DNA of 64,000 nt from Blasia pusilla (lineage: Eukaryota; Marchantiophyta; Marchantiopsida; Blasiales), in assembly GCA_050084515.1 (NCBI GenBank), contig CM114273.1, forward strand, positions 21,824,001-21,888,000, read 5' to 3'. The translations under genes were made by a program, and so were the position numbers. The first letter of the stretch is position 1, and each line of letters opens with the position of its first letter. The notes below the pieces were generated by a model. That model searched no databases. It saw only the letters and a list, made by a program, of their open reading frames with translations, and was not told where the DNA came from. Of the stretch, positions 26,063 through 36,451 are shown in pieces.

Positions 26063-26063
26063 C
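25980..26063 (+). mobile_element. LINE-like 3' end with (CT)n(GT)n tract
   Basis: Just before the microsatellite stands CATGGCCCCCTTAAGTCCCT, then GTGGACACG and ATGCATT. This resembles the sequence before the (CT)n tract that ends the LINE at 45,031. The tract itself is about 17 CT units (26,019-26,053) followed by five GT units. The upstream ~200 bases show no LINE protein, so only a 3' stub could be present. Confidence 0.4.
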
Positions 26064-26540
26064 CAGCTCAGGACCAACCACAGCAAACCCGTATAGACCC
26101 ATCAGACCAAGTGCTCGAGAACTAGATCACTCCGAATGGGGCATGGGCAGCCATATCTTCCCCCAGCCCAATTCCAGACCAACTACAGCATGGACACCGC
26201 AAGCTTCTATAAGCCCGTCTGGCGAGTGGCTCCGAAGCTCGAACACTCTTCCAGAGCCCAAAATCCACCGAATTGTACCAGACCGGCCATGCCTCCCCTC
26301 ACCCCACTTGGAACCAGCCCCAGAGCACCAACCACAGCATCGACGCAGGAAGCTCTCGTAAAGCCATCTAGCGAAGAGCTCCATAGCTCGACCACTCTAT
26401 ATCTTTCAGACCACAAAAACCTCGGAATTGGACCGGACCGGACCGGACCGGACCGGCCATGGCATGCCTCCCATCAGCTCAATCGAGGCCAGCTCCAGAG
26501 CACCAACCACAGCATGGAAGAAGCGAACAACTGCAACGAA
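26059..26540. repeat. Imperfect tandem repeat with GGACC pentamer block
   Basis: A unit containing GACCAACCACAGCA or a close variant recurs near 26,063, 26,178, 26,327 and 26,499, with spacings of about 115-170 bases. The segments between share related words such as AAGCTC, CCCGTC and CAGACC. Within it, 26,426-26,455 is a run of five to six GGACC units. The repeats keep one plus-strand frame open for 245 codons (26,136-26,873), but I see no protein domain. The region lies upstream of the minus-strand hydrolase gene. Confidence 0.55.
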
Positions 26541-27069
26541 CATCAACCACCATTCTACCGCAGCAGGACCACATGGAATTCAGATCACGGAGCCATGGAT
26601 CATTCGCATTCGCTCCCCGTCCCATTTATTAAGATAAAACCAATCAATCCGCCAGAGATCAACTCAATTCAGTCCGTAGGTTGGGTCGGGGGCAGGGAGG
26701 AAGGAATTACCATGGAGCTGCGGAAGCCATTGGAGCTGCTGCTGCGACGACGAGCGAGATTGCACCGACTGGACCATCAAACAAACAAACAGACAGTCAC
26801 TCTCGAGATCAAATCCAGAAGTCGCATAATTGACCATTTCGGGACTACAAGCGGAATCAAATCAAACAAATGAAATAAATATATAAAACAAAGAAATGAC
26901 GGGACTGAGCAGCTCTTCATCTACGACTACAACACAAATCTTTATATCCATTTTATTATAAAAAAATGATATACAAAGAAAACTAATAACATCTTAAAAG
27001 TGGAATAAAAAAATGCATAATGGAATGAAAATGAAAATTATGCAACAAATCTGACAAGAACACGAGTGG

Positions 27070-30000
27070 TTAGTCAGACGTGAATGGACGACGAGGCGAG
27101 CAACCCTCCACCACCTCCGCACGACGTATCAATGCCAAGGCTTATGCACGTTGTAAGGCCACTGAGATGCATTGCCGAAAATAAGTAATAACTATACAGA
27201 GAGAAGGACTACGAGAAGGGGCAAGGTGATGATTCTCGAGGGAGTGGTGAGCACATGTTTTGAGGAAAGTATCAAAATACACATGTAAATGACCGAATAC
27301 TTCCAGTGCAAAAGGAATAAATCCACCAGTCGCATGTCTCAAAGCATAACTTAACTCCTTGATTCTTGCTGCAGCTTCGGCCGGTGAACCTTTGGTATGT
27401 GCGGCTCAACACACCAAGTCACAACGTGTTGCATCAACAACCACCACATCATCTAGTGTCCGGAATCCACCTCGAGACATAACAAGATCCACTCTCCGAC
27501 GAGAGGTTGCTTGTGTGGTTGAAGGTAGGACATGGAGTTGCTCTTGCCCAACAGTGTATCCTGCAGTGCGAGTCAGCGATGCTACCGCCTCTCTAATGAC
27601 ATCATGTGTGGCCGTTTGTTCTCCACCATGTGCACACCGGAGAATATGGAAACCCTTGGCATCAATGGGATCCCCCCATACACAATTCGGCACACCTAAT
27701 AGAGAAAGATGGGGAAGTCCAAGGCGTAATCGCAAAGTTGTCGAGAATATACTTCAAGGAAGACGAAATGGAAGAGTAAGAGGATTTGCAATAAGCCACG
27801 CCCCCGCTCCGGTACCCGCACATGAACGTAGACGAGCTCGATGAGCGTCAGAGGATGCCTCATAGAGAATGCTGGAAGTTTTGATTTGATGCAGATTCTC
27901 AGAGATATGCTCTTGAAGTTGATCAAGCCCTTCCGTAATCAATTGACTAAAAGGGGGTAGAATTGCTTGAGCAGCAAGAGGAAGAAGAGCTCTTGCAGAT
28001 CTCAGTTGTTGTTGAAATAACAGGTCCCCCTCCTCTACATGGGCGACATGATCCATCAAGATAGATGTATCTCCTTGGAGAAACCTTCAAGCCATAATCG
28101 ATGCTACCAACGCCCAACTCCCCAAAAAGGCTACGGGAGCATATGCGATTGTGGAGGAAAGTCCCATCCCTCCAAAAGAAATAGGCAAGATAGCTTGTTG
28201 TGAAGCCAAGACACCATCCTCTCCCTCAAATATATTCAGGCCAAGAAGTTGACCAAAAGTTGCCAAGATAGAAGCGTCAAAAGAGGCCAACCGATGTTAG
28301 AACCTTGAAGTGGGAGGACAAGTGCGAGGAAGGTAGGAAGGACGTCGTAGAAAACATTGGGAGAGAATCCCATAAGCCACTTGGGGATCCCATAGATGAG
28401 GTAACAAATGAAACCATTCCACGTCTTTCAAACGGGCATCATCCAAGAACTTTGAGACATAGTTGATGAAGCCAATTGGGACCCCAAGAACCCTAATCCC
28501 TTCAATATAGATGGGAAAATCAAGAGTAGGTGGGGTGGATGTTGAGGGAAGGCATGAAGGAGACCATACTCCACATTTACTAGGCTGGACTTGAAGGTTT
28601 AAGAAAGAGAGTTGCTCCACAAAATGGATATAAGCAGGAATCACTTCAGAAGGAGGACGTATAATGTGAGTGTCATCAAAAATAAAAGAGAAAAGATAAG
28701 ATGGAAAAGCTTGCGCTGATGCTCGGAGGGCATGAAAATGGGCAATGGCAAAGAGTGGGCCACCCATGGGATCACCTTGACGTGTGCCACAAGCCAATTG
28801 TGGAATAATATATTCCTCGGAAGTAGCATGATGAGAATAGATAATGGGCGTATCATAGGCATAGAAGGCGCAAAAAAATGGAATGAGACTCGCAAATTGT
28901 CCTCCTGCACAATGTAACTCCTCAAAGATGGCCGCACAAGAAATTGAATTAAATGCGATAGCAACATCGACTTGAATTTCTACCCATTCTGGATGAATAT
29001 CAAGAGTGGAGCGAATCCCATGCACCATAGCCTCACAACCTCAAGGAGTTTCCACTCTAGATTCATGAGGAAATAAGTGGGCACTAAAGTGAGGACGAAA
29101 TTGCAACCATAGGGATCGACTAACCAAGCGGTATTAAACCTTTCTAATAGCCAAAGGGCGGACACCTGAAGGAGGCTTATCCATAGCCAACAAACGACAA
29201 GCCCCTAAGAGCCTAGAGATAGAGAATGGGAGACGACTTGCCGCAATATGTCTCTACACCTTATATAGAGAGACAAAGCCACTTGCTAAATCTTCCTGGA
29301 TAAAGCAATCGCGGAGATGCTAAAAAAAAATCCTTGATAGCCCGCTTGCTGATAAGCGAGGAGTATGAAGAAAAGCCCTTATGAAAACCTCCAAGTCAAG
29401 CTCCAAGTCAAGGTCCGTTATATAGTCTTCCACAAAAGATGGAGCATCACCACTTGAAGGAGGGTGAAGAGCTTCTAAGAGAGCCAATGTTTCCGCACTT
29501 GGAACTGCCGGAGAGAGAGGACCCAATGCTCAAGCTGCACGTGAAAACTCACCAACTTGCCCCAAAAGTAGACTTCGTCGAAGGCGTTGTTGTATTGAAG
29601 GCCTCCCATGATTGGCATGTTGAGTGGGATGAGCCGCACCTAAGGCTACTGCTCGAAGTACATGCTCATTTTGGAGATTCTCCCAATCCCCAGACATAAA
29701 GCGTTGAGTACGTGTGGAGGTTTCATGATGACCCGTCGCACCACCCCTTGGAGGGAGGACTAAAACCCATTGTGGGAAGAGTAATAGAAGATAAAAAGCA
29801 TTGATATTTGTGGGATCACGCGCTAACCTTTCTAATGGGAAAAGAAAAGCTTGTTGGGTGATGGGGCGAAGAGAAATAGGAATGTAGAGTCTAGGACGAG
29901 GAAGGCCTGGATGGAAAGAGCGAAGGAGATCAATTTGGCTTAACCAAGTCCAAGAAATTGTTGTGGGGAGTGCAGTAGGAGGTGGTATCGGGTTAGGGAT

Positions 30001-30510
30001 TGAAGGCCCATGCATGGATCGACTGTACCGCTGATGAGGTGCAAGAGGTGGTGAAGGACGACGATGAGGGGATAAGTAGGTTGGGGAAGGAGGAGGAGGA
30101 AGAGGGGAGATAAGGATAAAATAGATAAGAGTTGGAAGCAAGGGCATAGATTAGATATATGGGGATGGCAAAGTGGTAGGAGTCGATAATAATGGATCAA
30201 GATTAGGCTCAATAAGACAAGATGAAGAGGGGAGAAGAGGAGAAGAGGAGAATCTGGAAGAAATATAGCAAGTGTAATGGGTGTATTAGTATCAGGAGGA
30301 AAATGGCGAGATCTACGATGAGGAGGTGAACCAAGGGGAGAGGTTACGGTTGTAGGAGGGCGTGTAAAACCTGAGAAGCGAGTAGATGGAGAATCCAACT
30401 CCATCTCTAATGATGTAGAAGCAAAGCTAGGAAAATCATCGAAGAAAAAGGAAGACATATGAAACGTGGTTTGGAGAAAGCATGAGGGTAACAAGCAAAA
30501 CAAAAGTACT
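27070..30510 (-). mobile_element. Decayed non-LTR retrotransposon with restriction-like endonuclease, copy A
   Basis: Read on the minus strand, a degenerate long ORF can be followed from about 30,500 to 27,075. The first ~1 kb is Pro/Ser-rich with WVLVLPPRGG and RTQRFMSGDWENL; next are LLLGQVGEFSRAA and LLEALHPPS. RT starts near 29,260 (LLGACRLLAMDKPPSGVRPL) and continues through IQVDVAIAFNSIS, GTRQGDPMGGPLFAIAH and IFDDTHIIRP. After the RT come a zinc-knuckle-like segment (FHILRCAHGGEQTATHD) and RRRVDLVMSRGG...DVVVVDA, the D...(V/I)D pattern of restriction-like endonucleases. The C-terminus (FIPFALEVFGH, then VALQRAQ) matches copy B at 61-63 kb. Stops and frame changes break it into pieces, so it is inactive. 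RLE-type elements (R2, CRE, NeSL-like group) nick target DNA with this C-terminal domain; I cannot name the clade. Confidence 0.8.
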
Positions 30511-30542
30511 GGAATCCGTTCAAAAGAAATTTAGATGGAGAG

Positions 30543-30907
30543 TGTCATGACCATACGGATTATGTCGTAGAGTATAGTGTGCTAGTAGAGGCCATACCTT
30601 ATGTAGGGCCGTAGTGTCTAGGTAGAGATGCGATTTCATACATAGGGTTGGGGGTTACTCAGTTGAGGGTGAGCTTTCCAGTAGGGCCCGCTCTTAGGTT
30701 GGAGGATATAAGATGGAGTGCACTCAAAGAATAGTCAGTTCTTTGAGTTGAGCCTGTTGCGTTGGGAGTTAGCCTTGGTAGTGAGTAGAGCTCTTGGCTA
30801 TGGTGTTTCCCGCAGGCTTTGACCTAGATTCTCCCATCGTGGAGTGGGTTTGGCTCGATTGTATGTGATTCTATACGTGTTTATGACAATAGATCTTTCA
30901 CGGATTT
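30543..30907 (+). repeat. 5' LTR-like block, copy 1
   Basis: Begins TGTCATGACCATACGG and ends at TTTCACGGATTT. It matches 39,853-40,218 almost base for base. It lacks the 107-bp block that flanks the downstream copy on both sides, so this LTR is probably incomplete. Confidence 0.8.
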
Positions 30908-32428
30908 CACTCAAAGAACTGACGTAGATCGATGGTAGCTTCGATTGTGGATCAGTAGGATCTGGTTAGGGTTGATTGTGTACTCAGCCGTGGATGTTCA
31001 TGGCTTGTGGCCTATGTTGGAGGTGTGAATCTGGTGCGTGGTTGGTTGAGAAAGAAGCGCCTTGCTGAGAGCTTTCCAACGCGCTTTAGATCACTGGATT
31101 TCGTCAAGGGAGTTGGAAGTTATCAAGGATTGAAGATTCTGGTTCGTGTTCGACGGTTTTCTGATGTGGAGAGCTTGGAGTGCGGAAGCTCTGTTGAAGT
31201 TCATCCAGATCAGGTGAGAGGTTCTTGTTGCTACTTGTATTGTGATCTCATGTGAAGCTATCTGCTCGAGTGTGTGGAGCGTTGCGGATTTCTGCGTGCA
31301 TGAAACAGGGCGGAAGCGCTGTCGGATTTGCGATTCTGGAGGTGTATGGACAACAAGTTTGTCTGATTTTTAGCTCGGAGTACAGAGCTCGGTTGTAGCT
31401 GATTTTTTGTGGAGAGATAGCTATGGTAGTCAATTGAATTCTGGTCAAAATAGATTTGATTTTGGTCAAGGATTTGTGAAGTAATTGCTGATCGAAATTT
31501 TGCGGACTAGCTCAAGGTATGGCTATGGTGGACAGTGGATCGGAGGGGCTTGTTGGTTGGTGACTCGTTCATTGTTGGAGACGCCTATCCCATTGGGGGC
31601 GCCCTGGTTGGGCCTCTCTCCATAACGAAGCATGGCGAAGCATGACGAACGGAGCGATAGGGGCATTTCTCGAGCATTTCTCGGCGTTTTCGAGGCAACT
31701 CGTGGTAGCTCGGGGCGAGTGGGCGTGAGAGGCGGAGTAAGGAGCAAGGAGCAAGCTTGCTTGCTTGCTTGGGCGTGAGGCAGTTTTTGCAGGATTTGTG
31801 ATTTGAGTGTTGCATAACTGGTCACCCATCTTTGGGCTATTCTGGCTGGAGGACGCTTAACTGCTGAGTTCTTAACTACACCAGTGTACACATTGGTGTA
31901 GCTCATTTGGTGTTGTTCGGAGATGTGTTAGGTGCTTTATGCATCTCAAGTTTTTGGTTGATGTACCTCTAGCGCATAGTACGGTGTAGCCTCTCCACGC
32001 AGGTAATATTTTCAGGTGCTGCAAGTCCGACTAGCACGTCATCGACCTGCGGCGGAGTAGCTTTTGCGTTAGAATTGTATGGTGGGTTTTGTGGATTCAG
32101 GGGGCAACATTTGGTGGATTGTGTTACCTTGATTTCCATTTGCGATTGGAGGATTGTCGTTGGATTTCCTGTGTTTGGATCCCCTCCATTGTTGCTTCTT
32201 GCTTGCGCGCCCATTGTTAGGGTTGACGCTGATTTCCAGAGCAGTGTTACTCCTGTGTGCTACCGGTAGTGAGGCTAGAGTGATGACCAGTAGACCGTGG
32301 GAGGCTTCTTGTGGTGATGACAGGTTAGGTTGCCTACACCCATAGCTAGTAGAGCTAGAATAGTATAGCGACATCGACGTCACTTGGTTACTTAGTGGTG
32401 ATAATTTGGTGGTGGTGCGGCATCGGCG
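30908..32428 (+). other. Leader between 5' LTR block and Gag
   Basis: About 1.5 kb, G/T-rich, with no coding potential that matches known domains. It would hold the primer-binding site and packaging sequence of the Gypsy element, but I could not find a convincing tRNA-complementary site. A short (TTGC)n run lies at about 31,755-31,770. Confidence 0.5.
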
Positions 32429-33712
32429 TTGGTCATCACGGAGCTGTCGGATGGTCTGGTTGGGGACCGTGGTGCATACAGTGGTGGTTTCACATGGAGT
32501 GGATTTAGGTATCGGCTACCTTTTCCACTTCCGACGGTTGATGAAGAGGAGGATGAGGGTGTTCCAAACACCGAGTCTTCTACGTTGTTATCGAGTGTTG
32601 CAGCTCCATTGATTTGGGACATGGACATGATATATGGGGCCATGAAGGGCCCGCGACGATACTCGGGTGCAGTGGGCACCATTGAGTTGGAGGACTTCAT
32701 GCAAGAGTTTGATACGTGGTGTGATATGCAGATGTTGCGGAACGCCACGTTGTTTACACCCTTCTTGGCTTGGAAGGGGTTGTTTCAACACTTGGAGGGA
32801 CCACCCATGGATGATTACCATGAGTTTAGGAAGGACCATGTTGCTGATATTGAGGCGTGGAGACAATATTGGTCTCCAGGCTATGTGTCTATCACCCATG
32901 GTGGTATTGGTAGTAGTGCTCCTACTATGCCAGCTAGCCCGACGTTGAGTGGTACGAGTACGAGCCGGAGTGGGGGTACCAGTGGAGATACCCATGGAGG
33001 TACCAGTGGGGGTACTAGTGGAGGTACTAGTGCCCCACCATCGTTTAGCCCGGTTGCAGAGCTCTTCAAGAGGTTGAAGAAAAACTATCAGGGAGTGAAG
33101 ACAGAGAAGTTGAGGAGTCTTCAAGAATTTGAGCGAAAGACTGGTGAGAGTCTTCGTGAGGCATACACTTGTATGCGACGCTTGATTTCAGTTATCCAGG
33201 GTGTGACTAAGGCTCAGGCAGTCCAGTTTTGGTATGGGATCTTGGACAGAGAGTTGCGCCGCAGGGTACGTGATGCTACTCTTATGAGTGATGATTCATC
33301 CACATTGACCCATGTGTTTGCTCTATTTGAGAAGATTGAGCTTAACATGGTGAAGGAGAGAGTGGTGACATCCGCATTGATAGGGGATACAACTACTACT
33401 TTCGTGTTCAGACCCACCTCACAGTCTCGTAGTAGTGGTGGTGGTAGTAGTAGTGGGAGTCGTGGAGGGTACACACGACCTCAGTCAGGTCCTAGAGGGA
33501 CACTTGCGCAGAGACCATTGCCTTCATTTGCTGCCCCACAGCAAGGACAGTCATGTTGGACATGTGGAGGTGATCATGTTAGGAATTTTGTCCCCAAGAG
33601 GATGGGAGACAAACTTTGGAGGATGGGCCTCAATCGGCCCCAACTCAGAGTGATCATTGCGAGAGACCGGGTCATCCTCGAGAGCGTTGCTTTGATCTTC
33701 ATCCAGAGTTGA
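32429..33712 (+). CDS. Gag of the Gypsy element, copy 1
   Basis: A 427-codon frame. Residues ~80-290 form the capsid-like helical region, including FMQEFDTWCDM, FLAWKGLFQHLEG, SLQEFERKTGESLREAYT and a C-terminal FALFEKIELNMVKE. A low-complexity Gly/Thr/Ser stretch (around 32,970-33,035) is built from repeated GGTAC(C/T)AGTGG units. Near the C-terminus CWTCGGDHVRNF is a CCHC zinc knuckle whose last Cys position is Val here. A second knuckle (DHCERPGHPRERC) is present about 33,652-33,690 but in another frame, so a frameshift near 33,640 breaks the protein. The minus-strand relative at 58.3-59.7 kb keeps both knuckles. Gag packages the element RNA into particles. Confidence 0.8.
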   Translation: MVITELSDGLVGDRGAYSGGFTWSGFRYRLPFPLPTVDEEEDEGVPNTESSTLLSSVAAPLIWDMDMIYGAMKGPRRYSGAVGTIELEDFMQEFDTWCDMQMLRNATLFTPFLAWKGLFQHLEGPPMDDYHEFRKDHVADIEAWRQYWSPGYVSITHGGIGSSAPTMPASPTLSGTSTSRSGGTSGDTHGGTSGGTSGGTSAPPSFSPVAELFKRLKKNYQGVKTEKLRSLQEFERKTGESLREAYTCMRRLISVIQGVTKAQAVQFWYGILDRELRRRVRDATLMSDDSSTLTHVFALFEKIELNMVKERVVTSALIGDTTTTFVFRPTSQSRSSGGGSSSGSRGGYTRPQSGPRGTLAQRPLPSFAAPQQGQSCWTCGGDHVRNFVPKRMGDKLWRMGLNRPQLRVIIARDRVILESVALIFIQS

Positions 33713-33719
33713 GATCAAG

Positions 33720-35033
33720 CGGCCGTGGTGGAGTAGCTCGAGAGGTCGAAGTGGTAGAGTGGTGGTAGGGGTGGTAGAGGTGGACCGGTGGTTGGAGAGC
33801 CTCGGTGGCCACCCCTACCACTACAACAGAGTCGACTATGGTGCCGGGATTGAGCGATTGGAGCAGTTGGTTGGCTACTATGGTGGTTTCCAACATAGAT
33901 GAGGTTTGGGAGCGAGGGCTTCCATCTCTTATGGAGGGATGATCTCTCTTATATGGCAAGTGCAAAGACAAACGAGGTTGAGGCATCAAGCTGCGATTCT
34001 GAGAGGAGCCACTGAGCGTCGGATCCCCGTGGTGCTACTATGGAGTTGGACCCACAGAGGGGTGAGGAGGGAGGCGAGCTAGGCTTCCCAGTCATTCTTG
34101 TTGTGCGAGGTGCTTAGGACTCCATCCATGGTTCCTCCCACGACCTATTGAGCCGGCAGTGGGGACCGAGGCATCTACATCGCGTGTAGTAGACACGGTG
34201 CAAACATCGAAAGGCGATGTGCAGATGGAAACTTCAGTGTTGGGATCCCCATTATTTTCGGCCACGGAGCTAATGGCTTTAGGAGTTGACTTAGCTCTTG
34301 TATTTTAGCTAGCAGCCACGTTGTGTGAACGTGGGGATGTTACTGCTACACGTGCTGAGGTGGATGAGGATGTTGCAGTGGAGCGACCCTCTATGTCAGG
34401 TGTAGCATTGAGTACCAATGCTACTTGGCAAGCAGCAGCGGCGAAGATGGATGCATTACCAGCCCGGGCAGCCATTGATCGTGAGAGGCTTACACCTGGT
34501 GTATGTATGTTGGACAACCGGAGTGGGATATTCCGATTGGTGAGTCCTACATGACAGATGTATAGACTAGATAGAGTCTTGTTAGACTCTGGTGCCCAAC
34601 CGTTGATGTTGGGAAAGGCGGCATGTATTGGTTTGGGTATTCGGAGGTCAGAGCTTGAGCCTTGCCCATTCCAGATTCAAACATCACTTGGAGGAGCCAA
34701 TGATAGGTCTCAATTCATGACACGGGAGAATTTTTCTGTATAGTTGAGACCAGATCATGCGATTGATAGCTCCCGGTTGGGAGTATCTGCGGTAGTCACA
34801 TCAGCCGAGTCGTATGATGTACTAGTTGGAGGAGCAGTATTGTACCGGATGGGTTTTCACATGGATTATTGGATTGAGACAATGTCTTATAGACCTGGTT
34901 GGCAATCCGCGGATGGACGTATGAGCCAAGTTCCTGTGAGATTTATTTATGGGGCTCGACCAGGAGGGTCTTCCCCAACAGTGTTAGCATCTGTGGCTGG
35001 TTTTAGTGGAGTAGTCACTTGGCCATGAGACTT
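33720..35033 (+). pseudogene. Gag-Pol spacer and retropepsin-like protease, copy 1
   Basis: Broken frames. A short coiled-coil-like piece (RIERLEQL) lies near 33,850. From 34,321 the frame reads LCERGDVTATRAEVDEDVAV, matching the spacer in copy 2. The protease is at about 34,560-34,750: RVLLDSGAQPLMLGKA contains the D-S-G active-site triad of a retropepsin. It continues past a TAG at 34,741 with ESYDVLVGGAVLYRMGF. Aspartic proteases of this type cut the Gag-Pol polyprotein. Stops at about 34,552 and 34,741 inactivate it. Confidence 0.7.
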
Positions 35034-35034
35034 T

Positions 35035-36445
35035 TTGGAGGGTAATGTTTATGCTATGGATTCTCCTGTGCATGAGGAGGTAGAGGAGGTCCCTATTTTT
35101 GCAGCAGTGGCATCCTCATCGTTGGATGTGCCACTTTGGAGTTCAGGCGGTGCACTACGGCAGGAGGCTTGGTGTGAGGTTGTTATACCTCAGGAGGAAG
35201 AGGAGGCCCCACGGCAGACTCCTACTTCTGGTCCAGTTGGGTTATCCCCTTTGGATACTACACCCATTGTATGGCAGTATCCGCCGGAGGGCATTTGTGC
35301 GTTAGATCTGTTTGGTGGGATTAGCACTGGTTTGGCTCCAGTGTTGCAGGCCGGTATTCCTGTGCAGAGATACGTGTATATGGAGTGAGATGAGACGGCC
35401 CAGAGAGTCTCATCCCGACATATTGGTCAGTTGATGCGAAGATATTATGAGTTGTTGCCGCCATCAGCTATTCGTGAGCACCAACGTGTTTTGCCGTCAC
35501 ATATTGCATTGTTGGGGGCGCAGGACCTTGAGAGGGTTGGTCATGTGGATTTGGTGATTGTTGGAGGGATTACACGATCCTAGGTCTCGATTGTTTTGGG
35601 AGATGTTACGGGTGTTACGACATCTTCAGGTTCATCAGGCACGTGCTCTAGCTTACATTCTAGAGAATGTTCCATTGTTGGATGACACTCGGACCCGGAC
35701 AATAGCAAGTGTTCATGAGGTGCGGTCTTGGATTGGACCAGCGGTGTTGTTGGATGTAGCGCGAGTTGGCTCGTGTGCACATCGTCCACGCTTGTGGTGG
35801 ACAAACTTGTTGCCTAGGGAGGTTCTACGTCGAGCATATGATGTAGTGCAGCGGGATCCTTGCCTTACAGTGGATAGTATCTTGGATACTGGGCGACTTT
35901 CTCAGGTGGTGAGGGTTATTGATCGGTCACCCATGGCAGTGGTGAACCATGTGGGCCAGCCTAGGATGGCACTACCCACATTTGTGAGTTTTCCCTCGTC
36001 ACATGCATACAGGGAAGGTGGTCCCGGGCTTGTATGGGATTCTCATGTGCGACAGTTGGTGGAGCCTAATGCTGATGAGAGAGAGCGTGCGATGGGATTT
36101 GCTCTTGGTGTTTTTGTTGCTTCCATTTCTGAGGCTTCACGACGTCATGTGTTGGGTCAGGCCATGGACCTGAATTGTTTGACTTGGATTTTGAGTCTTG
36201 GTATGGCCGAGCAGCGTCGACTTCGGACTATGTCTGTGGGTCTTCCACCCCTTGTAATGAGCTCGATGGCTACCGGGACGGTAGAGGCATCGGTTGGGGG
36301 CGAGGAGAGTAGTATTTTGCATCCTTGGAGTAAATGGGATGTAATGGCTGGGCATGTGGAGTTGGTTGCTCATGCTGGTGGAGGAGTTATTTGCTCAGAT
36401 GATGGTGTAGCTAAGGGTGTACCATCTTGTGAGGGGGTTGCGTAG
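35035..36445 (+). pseudogene. Retrotransposon C5 DNA cytosine methyltransferase, copy 1 (motif IV deleted)
   Basis: Two open pieces (35,035-35,388 and 35,558-36,445) plus a linking stretch make one methyltransferase in canonical motif order. Motif I is ALDLFGGISTGL (about 35,308-35,343), followed by VLQAGIPVQRYVYME (motif II end). HVDLVIVGG lies near 35,543. The Pro-Cys motif IV that should follow is missing: about 38 bases present in copy 2 are deleted near 35,556. Then come DPRSRLFWEMLRVL, motif VI ILENVP, LLDVARVGSCAHRPRLWWTN (motif VIII region) and ERERAMGF. RRHVLGQAMDLNCLTWIL stands where the GNS-type motif X belongs. RSRLFWE and the AHRPRLWW segment resemble DNMT3/DRM enzymes more than DNMT1. 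These enzymes methylate DNA cytosine from S-adenosylmethionine; without motif IV this copy cannot. It lies between protease and RT. Confidence 0.85.
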
Positions 36446-36451
36446 CAGCCA

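Noticed and set aside
26136-26873. 245-codon plus-strand frame
   Set aside because: Composed of imperfect tandem repeats and a pentamer microsatellite; no domain. Kept only as a repeat feature.
35580-35804. Minus-strand frames opposite the methyltransferase
   Set aside because: Shadows of the plus-strand coding sequence.
35308-36180. Host DRM or DNMT gene interrupted by transposons
   Set aside because: The same methyltransferase lies in the same place, between protease and RT, in two separate Gypsy copies, so it belongs to the element.
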